64,000 nt of DNA from Burkholderiales bacterium (GTDB lineage: Bacteria > Pseudomonadota > Gammaproteobacteria > Burkholderiales > Burkholderiaceae_C). The stretch covers positions 25,854 through 89,853 of the forward strand of contig JAGWTR010000012.1 in assembly GCA_028868855.1 (NCBI GenBank), read 5' to 3'. Positions 18,187-26,268 of the stretch are shown piece after piece. Both the position numbers and the translations under genes were made by a program. The notes beneath the pieces are model-generated. The model worked only from the letters and a program-made list of their open reading frames with translations, did not search any database and was not told the DNA's origin. Position 1 is the stretch's first letter, and each line of letters begins with the position of its first letter.

Positions 18187-20124
18187 ATGTGCGGCATTGC
18201 AGGGATTTTGAATGGCCACGGCCATGTCTTGCGCGCCTCTCTGGAGGACATGATCGACCGCCTGCACCACCGCGGGCCGGACGGCCGGGGGTTTCACACC
18301 GACGGCCCCCTGGGTCTGGCCCACGCCCGCTTGAGCATCATCGACCTGGCCGGTGGCGACCAGCCCATCCACAACGAAGACCAAAGCGTCTGGGTGGTCT
18401 TCAATGGCGAGATCTTCAACCACATCGAACTGCGCCAGGCGCTTGAGCAAGCCGGCCACCGCTTCTACACCCATTCCGACACCGAGGTGATCGTCCACCT
18501 CTACGAGCAATACGGTGAGCGATTCGTGGACCACCTCAATGGCCAGTTCGCCATGGCCGTGTGGGATGCAACCCAGCGTCGACTGATACTGGCGCGCGAC
18601 CGCACCGGCATTCGCCCTTTGTTCTACAACTGGACCGGGCCACGACTGGCCTTTGCCTCCGAGGTCAAGGCGCTGCTGGCCTTGCCCGGCATGCCGCGCC
18701 AGCTCAAACCGCAGGCCCTGGGCGAAGTCTTCACCTACTGGGCGCCCTTGCCGGGCAACACCGTGTTCGAGGGCATTCAGGCCTTGCCACCCGGTCACCT
18801 GATGGTGGTGGACGAGCGTGGGCGCCAAGGCGTGCGCATCGAGCGTTATTGGGACTGGCGCTTTCCGGCCGGTGGCCTGGAGTCGCGGCGTAGCGCCCCC
18901 GATCTCGCCGATGAATTGCGCGCCCTGCTGATCGATGCCGTGCGCCTGCAATTGCGCGCCGATGTGCCGGTTGGCGCCTACCTGAGTGGCGGGCTCGATT
19001 CGTCCATCATCACCGCGCTCATCAAGCATTACACCGACACCCCGCTGCGCACCTTCTCGCTCACCTTCGAAGACGAGGAATTCGACGAAAGCGCCTACCA
19101 GCAGGAGATGGCCACCTACCTGGGCACCGAGCACACCACGCTGCACTGCAAGCGATCGGACATTGCAGCGGCTTTTCCGCGCGCGATCTGGCATGCCGAG
19201 AGCCCCATCGTGCGCACCGCGCCAGCGCCTTTGATGCTGCTGGCGGGCCGCGTGCGCGAGGCGGGCTACAAAGTGGTGCTGACGGGCGAGGGGGCCGACG
19301 AGGTTTTCGGCGGCTACGACCTGTTCAAGGAGGCGAGCGTGCGCCGTTTCATGGCACGGGCCCCGACGTCCCGCATGCGCGCCCACCTGCTGGACCGGCT
19401 CTACCCCTATCTGCGCCACTCGCCCGCCGCCAACCGCGTCATGGCGCAGCGTTTTTTCAGCGCCGGTGCCGAACACCTCGGCCAGCCGCACTTTGCCCAC
19501 GGGCCACGCTGGACCACCACGCGGCGCCTCTGGCAATTTTTCACCCCGCAACTGCGCCAAAGCCTGGCGGGGGTGGACCACCTGGCGGCGATGGTCCAAC
19601 ACCTGCCTGCCGACATCGGGCAATGGGCGGCGCTCAACCAGGATCAGTACATCGAAGCGCACACCCTCATGTCGGGCTATTTGCTCAGCTCGCAAGGCGA
19701 CCGCGTGGCGATGGCCCATTCGATCGAAGGGCGCTTCCCCTTCCTGGACCACCGCGTGATCGAGTTCGCCAACCGCCTGCCACCGCGCTACAAGTTGATG
19801 GGCTTGACCGAGAAATACCTGCTGAAACGCTCGATGAGCGGCTTGTTGCCCGAGGGCATCCGCACCCGCACCAAGCAGCCCTATCGCGCGCCCGACAGCG
19901 CCAGTTTTTTCCAGGCCGGCCAACCGGTGGACTATGTGGCCGACTTGCTCAGTCCGGCGCGCATCGCCGATGCGGGCTACTTCGACCCCGTCGCTGTCAG
20001 CAAACTGTTCGAGAAATGCCGAGCCGGCCGGGCCATCGGCTTTGGCGACAACATGGCCTTTGTCGGTATCCTCTCCACCATGCTGCTGCACGAGCAGTTC
20101 ATCCGTGGCACCTTGATGCACTGA
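18187..20124 (+). CDS. Glutamine-dependent asparagine synthase-like amidotransferase
   Basis: A 645-residue AsnB-type enzyme. Cys2 (MCGIAG) is the glutaminase nucleophile, with HHRGPD and FNGEIFN from the Ntn domain. The synthetase half has the pyrophosphate-binding SGGLDSS (267-273) and TGEGADEVFGGYD. Family members use glutamine and ATP to convert a carboxylate to an amide: aspartate in primary metabolism, other acids in biosynthetic clusters. It opens a cluster of eight plus-strand genes and ends 2 bp before the AMP ligase. The context makes a dedicated substrate more likely than free aspartate, and resembles exosortase-associated amidotransferases. Confidence 0.88.
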   Translation: MCGIAGILNGHGHVLRASLEDMIDRLHHRGPDGRGFHTDGPLGLAHARLSIIDLAGGDQPIHNEDQSVWVVFNGEIFNHIELRQALEQAGHRFYTHSDTEVIVHLYEQYGERFVDHLNGQFAMAVWDATQRRLILARDRTGIRPLFYNWTGPRLAFASEVKALLALPGMPRQLKPQALGEVFTYWAPLPGNTVFEGIQALPPGHLMVVDERGRQGVRIERYWDWRFPAGGLESRRSAPDLADELRALLIDAVRLQLRADVPVGAYLSGGLDSSIITALIKHYTDTPLRTFSLTFEDEEFDESAYQQEMATYLGTEHTTLHCKRSDIAAAFPRAIWHAESPIVRTAPAPLMLLAGRVREAGYKVVLTGEGADEVFGGYDLFKEASVRRFMARAPTSRMRAHLLDRLYPYLRHSPAANRVMAQRFFSAGAEHLGQPHFAHGPRWTTTRRLWQFFTPQLRQSLAGVDHLAAMVQHLPADIGQWAALNQDQYIEAHTLMSGYLLSSQGDRVAMAHSIEGRFPFLDHRVIEFANRLPPRYKLMGLTEKYLLKRSMSGLLPEGIRTRTKQPYRAPDSASFFQAGQPVDYVADLLSPARIADAGYFDPVAVSKLFEKCRAGRAIGFGDNMAFVGILSTMLLHEQFIRGTLMH

Positions 20125-20126
20125 CC

Positions 20127-21617
20127 ATGCTGCTGCACCAATTCCTTGATCACACCGCAGCCCGGCTGCCCACCAAGACCGCCTTGGTGTGTGGCGATGC
20201 GCGTTACAGCTACGCCGACCTGCATGCCCGTGTTGATCAGATGGCGGCGGCCCTGCAGCAGCGCGGCATCCATCGCGGCGAGCGCGTCGCGCTGTTCATG
20301 GACAACACGGTCGAGATGGTGGTGGGCATCTTCGCCGCGTTGAAGGCGGGCGCGGTGTTCATGCCCATCAATCCGCTGACCAAGCAGGACAAACTCAGCT
20401 ACCTGCTGAACGATTCGCGGGCCAGCGCCTTGATCACCCAGGCCTCGCTGGCGGCGATCTTCCAACCGGCGCTGGCACACAACACCAGCGTTCACACGAC
20501 CTTTGATGGCCAAGGCCCGCCCGTCGCCAGCGACACCGCAGCGTGCCGTGATCCCGGCCTGATCGACCAGGACCTGGCCAGCATCATCTACACCTCGGGC
20601 TCGACGGGCGAGCCCAAGGGGGTGATGCTCAGTCACCTCAACATGGTTTCGGCCAACCGTTCGGTGAGCGCCTACCTGGGCCTGACGGAGCACGACATCA
20701 TCCTGTGCGCCTTGCCCCTGGCCTTTGACTACGGCCTGTACCAGGTGTTGATGGGCTTCGCGGTGGGCGCCACCATCGTGCTCGAGCGCTCGTTCACCTT
20801 CCCTGTCAAGGTGCTCGAAGTCATGGCCCGCGAGCGCGTCACCGTGTTCCCCGGCGTGCCCACGATGTTCACCATGCTCATGAACCTCAAGACCTTGGCC
20901 GAATACGACCTGGCCAGCCTGCGCATGATCACCAACACCGCTGCTGCGCTGCCGCAAGAACGCATCCGCCAGTTGCGGGGCTTGTTTCCCCAGGCAGAAC
21001 TGTTCTCGATGTATGGCCTGACCGAGTGCAAGCGCGTCACCTACCTGCCGCCCGACCAGCTCGACAGGCGCCCCACCAGCGTGGGCCGTGGCATGCCCAA
21101 TGAAGAGGTCTGGCTGGTGGACCAAGCCGGGCAGCGCCTGCCCAACGGCAGCACGGGCGAGTTGGTGATCCGGGGCAGCCACGTCATGCGCGGCTATTGG
21201 GACAAGCCGTTGGAAACCGCCCAGCGCCTCAAACCCGGCCCCTTGCCCGGCGAGTGGGTGCTGTACTCCGGTGACCTGTTCCGCACCGATGCCGAGGGCT
21301 ACCTCTACTTTGTGTCCCGCAAGGACGACATCATCAAGAGCCGGGGCGAGAAGGTCAGCCCCCGCGAGGTGGAGAACGCCCTGTACGCGCTGGAGGGGGT
21401 CTACGAGGCGGCCGTTGTTGGCGTGCCCGATGACTTGCTGGGCCAGGCAGTGAAAGCCTTTGTCGTGCTCAAGCCCGAGGTGGCCCTGAGCGAGCGCGAG
21501 GTGATCAAGCACTGCCTGGGTCACCTGGAGAGTTTCATGGCCCCAAAATATGTCGAGTTCGTCGCCTCGCTACCCACCACCGACACGGGCAAGATCAAAA
21601 AAACCGGGCTGAGTTGA
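20127..21617 (+). CDS. AMP-forming acyl/amino-acid ligase
   Basis: A 496-residue ANL-superfamily enzyme. The P-loop YTSGSTGEPKG spans 155-165, YSGDLFRTDAEGYLYF and RKDDIIKSRGEKVSP come from the hinge region, and Lys489 (TGKIKKTGL) is the catalytic lysine. It activates a carboxylic acid with ATP and passes it to a thiol, either CoA or the phosphopantetheine of the ACP encoded next. The ATG at 20127 is 2 bp after the amidotransferase stop, so coupling is likely. Substrate unknown. Confidence 0.88.
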   Translation: MLLHQFLDHTAARLPTKTALVCGDARYSYADLHARVDQMAAALQQRGIHRGERVALFMDNTVEMVVGIFAALKAGAVFMPINPLTKQDKLSYLLNDSRASALITQASLAAIFQPALAHNTSVHTTFDGQGPPVASDTAACRDPGLIDQDLASIIYTSGSTGEPKGVMLSHLNMVSANRSVSAYLGLTEHDIILCALPLAFDYGLYQVLMGFAVGATIVLERSFTFPVKVLEVMARERVTVFPGVPTMFTMLMNLKTLAEYDLASLRMITNTAAALPQERIRQLRGLFPQAELFSMYGLTECKRVTYLPPDQLDRRPTSVGRGMPNEEVWLVDQAGQRLPNGSTGELVIRGSHVMRGYWDKPLETAQRLKPGPLPGEWVLYSGDLFRTDAEGYLYFVSRKDDIIKSRGEKVSPREVENALYALEGVYEAAVVGVPDDLLGQAVKAFVVLKPEVALSEREVIKHCLGHLESFMAPKYVEFVASLPTTDTGKIKKTGLS

Positions 21618-21658
21618 GCCCCGCATCCATCGACCTTTTTCACCAATCAGCCAGCATC

Positions 21659-21910
21659 ATGTCCAGCATCAAAGACCAGGTTCGCCAATACATTGTCGAT
21701 AACTTCATCATGGGGTCCGACGGCGTGTCCTTCAGTGACGCCGACTCGCTGCTGGAACTGCACATCGTTGATTCCACCGGCTTTCTGGAGCTGATCGTGT
21801 TCATCGAGGGCCGATTTGGCATCCAGGTGGCCGATGAGGAGATGGTCCCGGAGAACCTCGACGGCCTCAACGCCATCGAGGCCTATGTGAACCGCAAGAA
21901 AGCCGCCTGA
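21659..21910 (+). CDS. Acyl carrier protein (first of two in the cluster)
   Basis: An 83-residue acidic protein with the acyl-carrier fold. The phosphopantetheine serine is Ser39 in VDSTGFLEL. It differs from fatty-acid AcpP (DSLDTVE), consistent with a specialised carrier. ATG 21659 was chosen; an earlier TTG at 21614 would overlap the ligase stop. It would hold the acyl group loaded by the preceding AMP ligase, and ends 2 bp before the NAD-synthetase-like gene. Confidence 0.88.
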   Translation: MSSIKDQVRQYIVDNFIMGSDGVSFSDADSLLELHIVDSTGFLELIVFIEGRFGIQVADEEMVPENLDGLNAIEAYVNRKKAA

Positions 21911-21912
21911 CC

Positions 21913-22902
21913 ATGACTGGTGCCGTGCTCACGCCTGAGGTGCTGGCGCTGGACTGTGCCGCCGAGGTCGATCGCATCGGCCGCCACCTGATCGAGTCGC
22001 TGCGAAGTTTTCACAAGCGTGGCGTGGTGCTCGGCCTGTCCGGTGGGGTCGACAGCTCGGTGTGTGCGGCCTTGGCGGTGCGTGCCTTGGGCCCGAAAAA
22101 AGTGTTTGGCCTGTTGATGCCCGAGCGCGACTCCAGCGCCCAAAGCGCGGACCAGGGCCAGGGGGTGGCCGAGCAACTGGGCATCGCCTATCAACTCGAA
22201 AACATCGGCCCCACGCTTGAGGCCATCGGCTGCTATCGCTGGCGTGACGAGGCCATGCGCGCGGTTTTTCCGCAGTACACCGAGCAGTGGAAAAGCAAAA
22301 TCGCCATCGCCGGCGGCGTGGAAGGACGCATCAACTTTTTCAAGCTCATCGTGCAGTCCCCCGATGGCCAACAGCATGAGGCGCGCCTGCCTTTGCGCGA
22401 GTACCTGCAGATCGTCGCGGCCACCAATTACAAGCAGCGCATCCGCAAGACGGTCGAATACTTCCATGCCGACCGCCTGAACTACGCGGTCATCGGCACC
22501 CCCAATCGGCTGGAGTACGACCAGGGCTTCTTTGTCAAGAACGGCGACGGGGCGGCCGACATCAAACCCATTGCCCACCTGTACAAGACCCAGGTGTACG
22601 CCCTGGCGCGCCATTTGGGCTTGTCCGAGGCGGTGTGTTCGGCCCTGCCCACCACCGACACCTACAGCCTGCAACAAGGGCAGGACGAGTTCTACTTCGC
22701 GCTGCCTTATCCGCAGATGGACCTGGCCTTGTGGGCGCACAACCACCAACGCTCCGCGCTGGAGCTGGCACAGGCATTGGGCCTGACCGAAACCCAGGCC
22801 ACCCACCTCTACACCGACATCCAGGCCAAGCGGCGCGCCACCCATTACCTGCACGCTCGGCCGGCCCTGGTTGAGCCCATCCCGCAAGTGTCTTCTGACT
22901 GA
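21913..22902 (+). CDS. NAD synthetase-like ATP-pyrophosphatase/amide ligase
   Basis: A 329-residue protein of the NadE family, which adenylates a carboxylate and adds ammonia. The PP-loop is SGGVDSS (43-49) and a later NadE-like block reads VKNGDGAADIKPIAHLYKTQV. The usual GN-x-x-AR-x-RM helix is replaced by TNYKQRIRKTVEY, and NKSE by NRLE, with an extra segment of about 50 residues before it (CYRWRDEAMRA...REYLQ). Either it is a diverged NAD synthetase or an amide ligase for a cluster product. It lacks a glutaminase domain. ATG 21913 is 2 bp after the ACP stop. Confidence 0.82.
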   Translation: MTGAVLTPEVLALDCAAEVDRIGRHLIESLRSFHKRGVVLGLSGGVDSSVCAALAVRALGPKKVFGLLMPERDSSAQSADQGQGVAEQLGIAYQLENIGPTLEAIGCYRWRDEAMRAVFPQYTEQWKSKIAIAGGVEGRINFFKLIVQSPDGQQHEARLPLREYLQIVAATNYKQRIRKTVEYFHADRLNYAVIGTPNRLEYDQGFFVKNGDGAADIKPIAHLYKTQVYALARHLGLSEAVCSALPTTDTYSLQQGQDEFYFALPYPQMDLALWAHNHQRSALELAQALGLTETQATHLYTDIQAKRRATHYLHARPALVEPIPQVSSD

Positions 22903-22909
22903 ACACGCC

Positions 22910-23824
22910 ATGGACAGCCTCCACCCCTTGTTCACCGAACGCCTGGCCCGCCTGGACGCGGCCCTGCAAACCCTGCCGGACAAGCCGCAAGAAACCACCG
23001 TGTCGACCTTGCGGGCCCTGTGGCACCTGGCCGGCGGGCACGCCTTGTCGATCGAGGCCGCTGCGGCGCCCTTGCCCGAACTGGACGCCGCGCAGTGCCA
23101 GACACTGGATCGTTTGATCGCGCAGCGCGTCGAAGGCACACCGTTGGCCCACCTCACGGGGCGCCAGCAATTCATGTCAATGGAGCTGCTGGCGGGCCCC
23201 CAAGCCCTCATCCCCCGCTGCGAGACCGAACTGCTGGCCACCGCCGCCGTGGCCAAGTTGCGCCACCTGGCCGATGGCCAAGGACGAGGCCGCGTCATCG
23301 CCGTGGATGTCTGCACGGGCTCGGGCAATCTGGCGCTGGCCCTGGCTCATTTCGAGCCACGCGCGCAAGTGTTCGCCGCCGACCTGTGCGAAGACGCCGT
23401 GGCCTTGGCGCAGCGCAATGTGGCCCACCTGGGCTACCAGGACCGCGTGACGGTGCGCGCGGGTGATTTGCTGGCGCCGTTTGATGGCCCCGATTTTCAT
23501 GGCCAGGTGGACCTGCTGGTGTGCAACCCGCCCTACATCTCGTCGGGCAAGCTGGAAACCATGCCCGCCGAGATCATGACCTTCGAGCCACGCCTGGCCT
23601 TTGACGGCGGCCCGTTCGGCATCCGCATTCTGCAGCGCCTGATGCGCCAAGCGCCGTGCTACCTGCGCCCGGGCGGTTGGCTGGCCTTTGAAGTGGGCCT
23701 GGGGCAAGGCCCTGCGGTGCTGCAATGGCTGCAAAAGACCGGCCACTATGACGTCATTGAAACCGTGCCGGACGCCCAGGGGCAGACCCGTGCCATCCTG
23801 GCGCGCCACAAGGAAGTCCCATGA
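22910..23824 (+). CDS. PrmC/HemK-like N-methyltransferase
   Basis: A 304-residue SAM-dependent methyltransferase. Motif I is VDVCTGSGN (132-140) and the amide-binding NPPYI is at 206-210. The upstream element LTGRQQF...LIPRCETELL matches PrmC, where the usual residue is LIPRPETE (here Cys for Pro). PrmC methylates the glutamine amide in release factors, and the NPPY motif binds planar amide or amine groups. Inside a cluster that makes amides, a product-modifying role is plausible, but a second copy of prmC cannot be excluded. It starts 7 bp after the NadE-like stop. Confidence 0.83.
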   Translation: MDSLHPLFTERLARLDAALQTLPDKPQETTVSTLRALWHLAGGHALSIEAAAAPLPELDAAQCQTLDRLIAQRVEGTPLAHLTGRQQFMSMELLAGPQALIPRCETELLATAAVAKLRHLADGQGRGRVIAVDVCTGSGNLALALAHFEPRAQVFAADLCEDAVALAQRNVAHLGYQDRVTVRAGDLLAPFDGPDFHGQVDLLVCNPPYISSGKLETMPAEIMTFEPRLAFDGGPFGIRILQRLMRQAPCYLRPGGWLAFEVGLGQGPAVLQWLQKTGHYDVIETVPDAQGQTRAILARHKEVP

Positions 23825-24873
23825 GCTTTTCTCATTTGCATGGATTCAAAGTGGCCGGGGTCAGCACCTGCGTGCCGCCGCAACGCGTGGACAACCTCGA
23901 AGCGGGCCACGACCATGGCGCCGTCGAAGTCCGCAAGGTGGTCGCCATGGCCGGTGTTCGTTACCGGCACGTCGTGACTTCTGAGGTGACGGCCGTTGAC
24001 CTGTGCACCGACGCGGCCCGCCGCCTGCTCGATCAACTCGGCTGGACGCCGGAGTCGGTCACCGGCCTCATCATGGTCACCCAGTCGCCGGATTACTTTT
24101 TGCCATCGTCCAGCTGCGTGGTCCATGCCCGACTGGGCTTGGGGGTTCACTGTGCCGCCTTTGACGTGGGCCTGGGCTGCTCGGGCTACCCCTATGGCCT
24201 CTACCTGGCCGCGACCATGCTCAGTGGGGGAGGGCAGCAGCGCATCCTGGTGCTGCACGGTGAAACCCCCAGCCGCTTCGTCGATCCGCAGGACCACGCC
24301 ACCACCTTGCTGTTCGGCGATGCGGGCTCGGCCACGGCGCTGGAGTACACCGGCTGCGCGCAGGATGAAGCCTGGTTCGGCCTGTTCACCGATGGCCGTG
24401 GCGCCGACAGTCTGATCGTCCGGGGTGGCGCGTTTCGTGACCCCACCCCCGCCAATCCGCGTGACTTGAAACTGGCCATGGACGGGGCCAGCGTTTTCAA
24501 CTTCACCATCAAGCGCGTGCCCGCGATGATCCAGGACACCCTGGCCTATGCCGGCCTGCCGGTGGCCGATATCGACGCCTTCATCTTCCACCAGTCCAAC
24601 CGCTTCATCATGAAGCACCTGATCAAGAAGTGCGAACTGCCTGAAGACCGCGTGCCCTTCATCCTCGAAGACATGGGCAACTGCGGTGGGCCCTCGGTGC
24701 CCCTGACCTTGACGCGCTCGCTGGCACAACGCGGCACGCAGCCTCTGCGGATGATGCTGCTCGGCTATGGGGTCGGCTTGTCCTGGGGCGCGGCCATCAT
24801 GACGCTGGACGCGAACACACCGCTCCTGCATCACGTCTACCCCTTCGCCCCCCACAAGGAGTCAAACGATTGA
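23821..24873 (+). CDS. Ketoacyl-ACP synthase III-like enzyme
   Basis: A 350-residue condensing enzyme of the FabH family. The catalytic triad is Cys120 (VGLGCSGYPYG), His256 (IFHQSNRFI) and Asn286 (DMGNCGGPS). It would extend an acyl thioester by decarboxylative Claisen condensation, or act as an acyl transferase as some FabH relatives do. The GNCGGPS variation from GNTSAAS suggests a specialised member rather than the primary fabH. Its ATG overlaps the methyltransferase stop by 4 bp. Confidence 0.87.
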   Translation: MSFSHLHGFKVAGVSTCVPPQRVDNLEAGHDHGAVEVRKVVAMAGVRYRHVVTSEVTAVDLCTDAARRLLDQLGWTPESVTGLIMVTQSPDYFLPSSSCVVHARLGLGVHCAAFDVGLGCSGYPYGLYLAATMLSGGGQQRILVLHGETPSRFVDPQDHATTLLFGDAGSATALEYTGCAQDEAWFGLFTDGRGADSLIVRGGAFRDPTPANPRDLKLAMDGASVFNFTIKRVPAMIQDTLAYAGLPVADIDAFIFHQSNRFIMKHLIKKCELPEDRVPFILEDMGNCGGPSVPLTLTRSLAQRGTQPLRMMLLGYGVGLSWGAAIMTLDANTPLLHHVYPFAPHKESND

Positions 24874-25118
24874 ACCCGATCTCTACTGCTGAAGCCATGG
24901 CCATGCTGTCGGAATGTTTCATGGAACCTGTGGCCAAGCTCGCGCCCGATGTGTTGCGGGAAAGCGTCCCCGGGTGGGACTCAATGGGGGCCTTGATGCT
25001 GATCGCCGAACTTGACGAACGCTTCAAGATCGAACTGACGGCTGACGAATCCCGCACCATGACCCGCATCAGCGACGTGCTGGCCTTCCTGGACCGACAC
25101 GGCATGCTCGTCGATTGA
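24870..25118 (+). CDS. Acyl carrier protein (second of two)
   Basis: An 82-residue acyl-carrier-like protein; the phosphopantetheine site is Ser38 in GWDSMGALM. It begins with TTG at 24870, overlapping the synthase stop by 4 bp, with AAGGAG about 9 bp upstream; ATG 24897 is an alternative but would drop nine residues. Two distinct ACPs in one cluster suggest two separate loading or transfer steps. It ends 1 bp before the GNAT gene. Confidence 0.83.
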   Translation: MNPISTAEAMAMLSECFMEPVAKLAPDVLRESVPGWDSMGALMLIAELDERFKIELTADESRTMTRISDVLAFLDRHGMLVD

Positions 25119-25119
25119 C

Positions 25120-26262
25120 GTGTCGATCCACCCGGCGCCCCGCCCCTCACTGCAACAGACCAGCCGCCTGCTTGCTCGCGCCCTGGGCATGAGCATGCAA
25201 GAGCTGGCGGCCGGGTTTCGTCCGGCCGTGTGGGCTGATTTGCCGCAGATGCTGGCCTTGCGTGCACGTGTTCTGGGGGCCCAGACCGACGCCGATGATC
25301 ACGCTTACCTGAGCTGGCGCTACCGACTGGGTCGACCCGATCAAGGCGGCGGCGACTGCTGGGTGCTGACCCGTCAGGGCGACCTTTTGGGCATGGTGGG
25401 GACGCAGGAGATGGTGCTGCGCAGCGGCGGCCTGTCGTGCAAGGCGCTGTCCTTGATGGACCTGCTGATCCAGCCCGAGCTGGAAGGGGTGGGCCTGGGC
25501 GTCTGGTTGAATCTGGCCATCCAGGACCAGGCCGACGCAGTGCTGGCCATTGGCGCCAATCCGCACTCGATCGGTCTGGTCAAGCGGCTGTTCGACCCCT
25601 TGCCCAATCGGCGCACCTTTGTCCATCCGCTCAGATTCGGTCATTTTCTGAGCAAGCGGCTGCCCCTTCCCGGCCTGTCCCCTGTGATCGCTCATGGGGT
25701 CGAGGGCCTGCTGAGGGTGGCCCGCATGCTGTGGTTGTCACCCTGGCGCGGCACGGTGCAGGTGCGGCCGCTCGACCGCCTTGATGGCAGCTTGGCGGCC
25801 TTGAATTCCAAGCTCGCATCGGACCCGCTGGTCCATAGTGATCGCTCGCCTGCTGGGCTGACCTGGCGCTTGCAGGGGAATCACCATCGGCGCTGTGACC
25901 TCTGGGGCGCCTGGTCGAACGGGCAGCTCGTGGGCTACATGGCCACGCGCTTCACGCCGCTGGAGGACGCGCGCCGAGCCCTGATCGTGGTGGATGTGCT
26001 GGTGTCCTTGCCGGATGGCCAGTCAGCGTTGCGGGCCTTGTTGTGGCACGTGCTGGAGCATGCCAGGCGCGAGGGCGCCGACTATGTGGCGATCACGTCG
26101 TACCGCCACGACCTGGAGCGTGAACTGCGCCGGGCCGGGTTTCGCCAGCATGGGCATCAGTTCGAGATACTGGGCTGGACCTGCAAGGACGAGCGCTTTC
26201 GTGCGCTGGCGGCGTCCCGGCCGGATTGGACCTTGAGCGAGATCCACACCGATCGGATTTGA
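25120..26262 (+). CDS. GNAT-family acyltransferase, last gene of the cluster
   Basis: A 380-residue protein with a GNAT-like fold (FRPAVWADLPQMLALRARVLG in the first half; IQPELEGVGLGVWLNLAIQD looks like the acyl-CoA pyrophosphate loop). A second, weaker acyltransferase-like half follows (GYMATRFTPLEDARRALIVVDVLV). Such proteins move an acyl group to an amine, from CoA or, in clusters, from an ACP. The GTG start at 25120 is 1 bp after the ACP stop. It could be the off-loading enzyme of this system. Acceptor unknown; ends 6 bp from a convergent hydrolase. Confidence 0.75.
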   Translation: MSIHPAPRPSLQQTSRLLARALGMSMQELAAGFRPAVWADLPQMLALRARVLGAQTDADDHAYLSWRYRLGRPDQGGGDCWVLTRQGDLLGMVGTQEMVLRSGGLSCKALSLMDLLIQPELEGVGLGVWLNLAIQDQADAVLAIGANPHSIGLVKRLFDPLPNRRTFVHPLRFGHFLSKRLPLPGLSPVIAHGVEGLLRVARMLWLSPWRGTVQVRPLDRLDGSLAALNSKLASDPLVHSDRSPAGLTWRLQGNHHRRCDLWGAWSNGQLVGYMATRFTPLEDARRALIVVDVLVSLPDGQSALRALLWHVLEHARREGADYVAITSYRHDLERELRRAGFRQHGHQFEILGWTCKDERFRALAASRPDWTLSEIHTDRI

Positions 26263-26268
26263 TGCCGC

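Noticed and set aside
17932..20121. A 729-codon minus-strand frame opposite the asparagine-synthase-like gene
   Set aside because: No domain visible; the plus strand encodes a complete amidotransferase with catalytic motifs.
19977..21524. A 515-codon minus-strand frame opposite the AMP ligase
   Set aside because: Shadow of the ligase; no domain.
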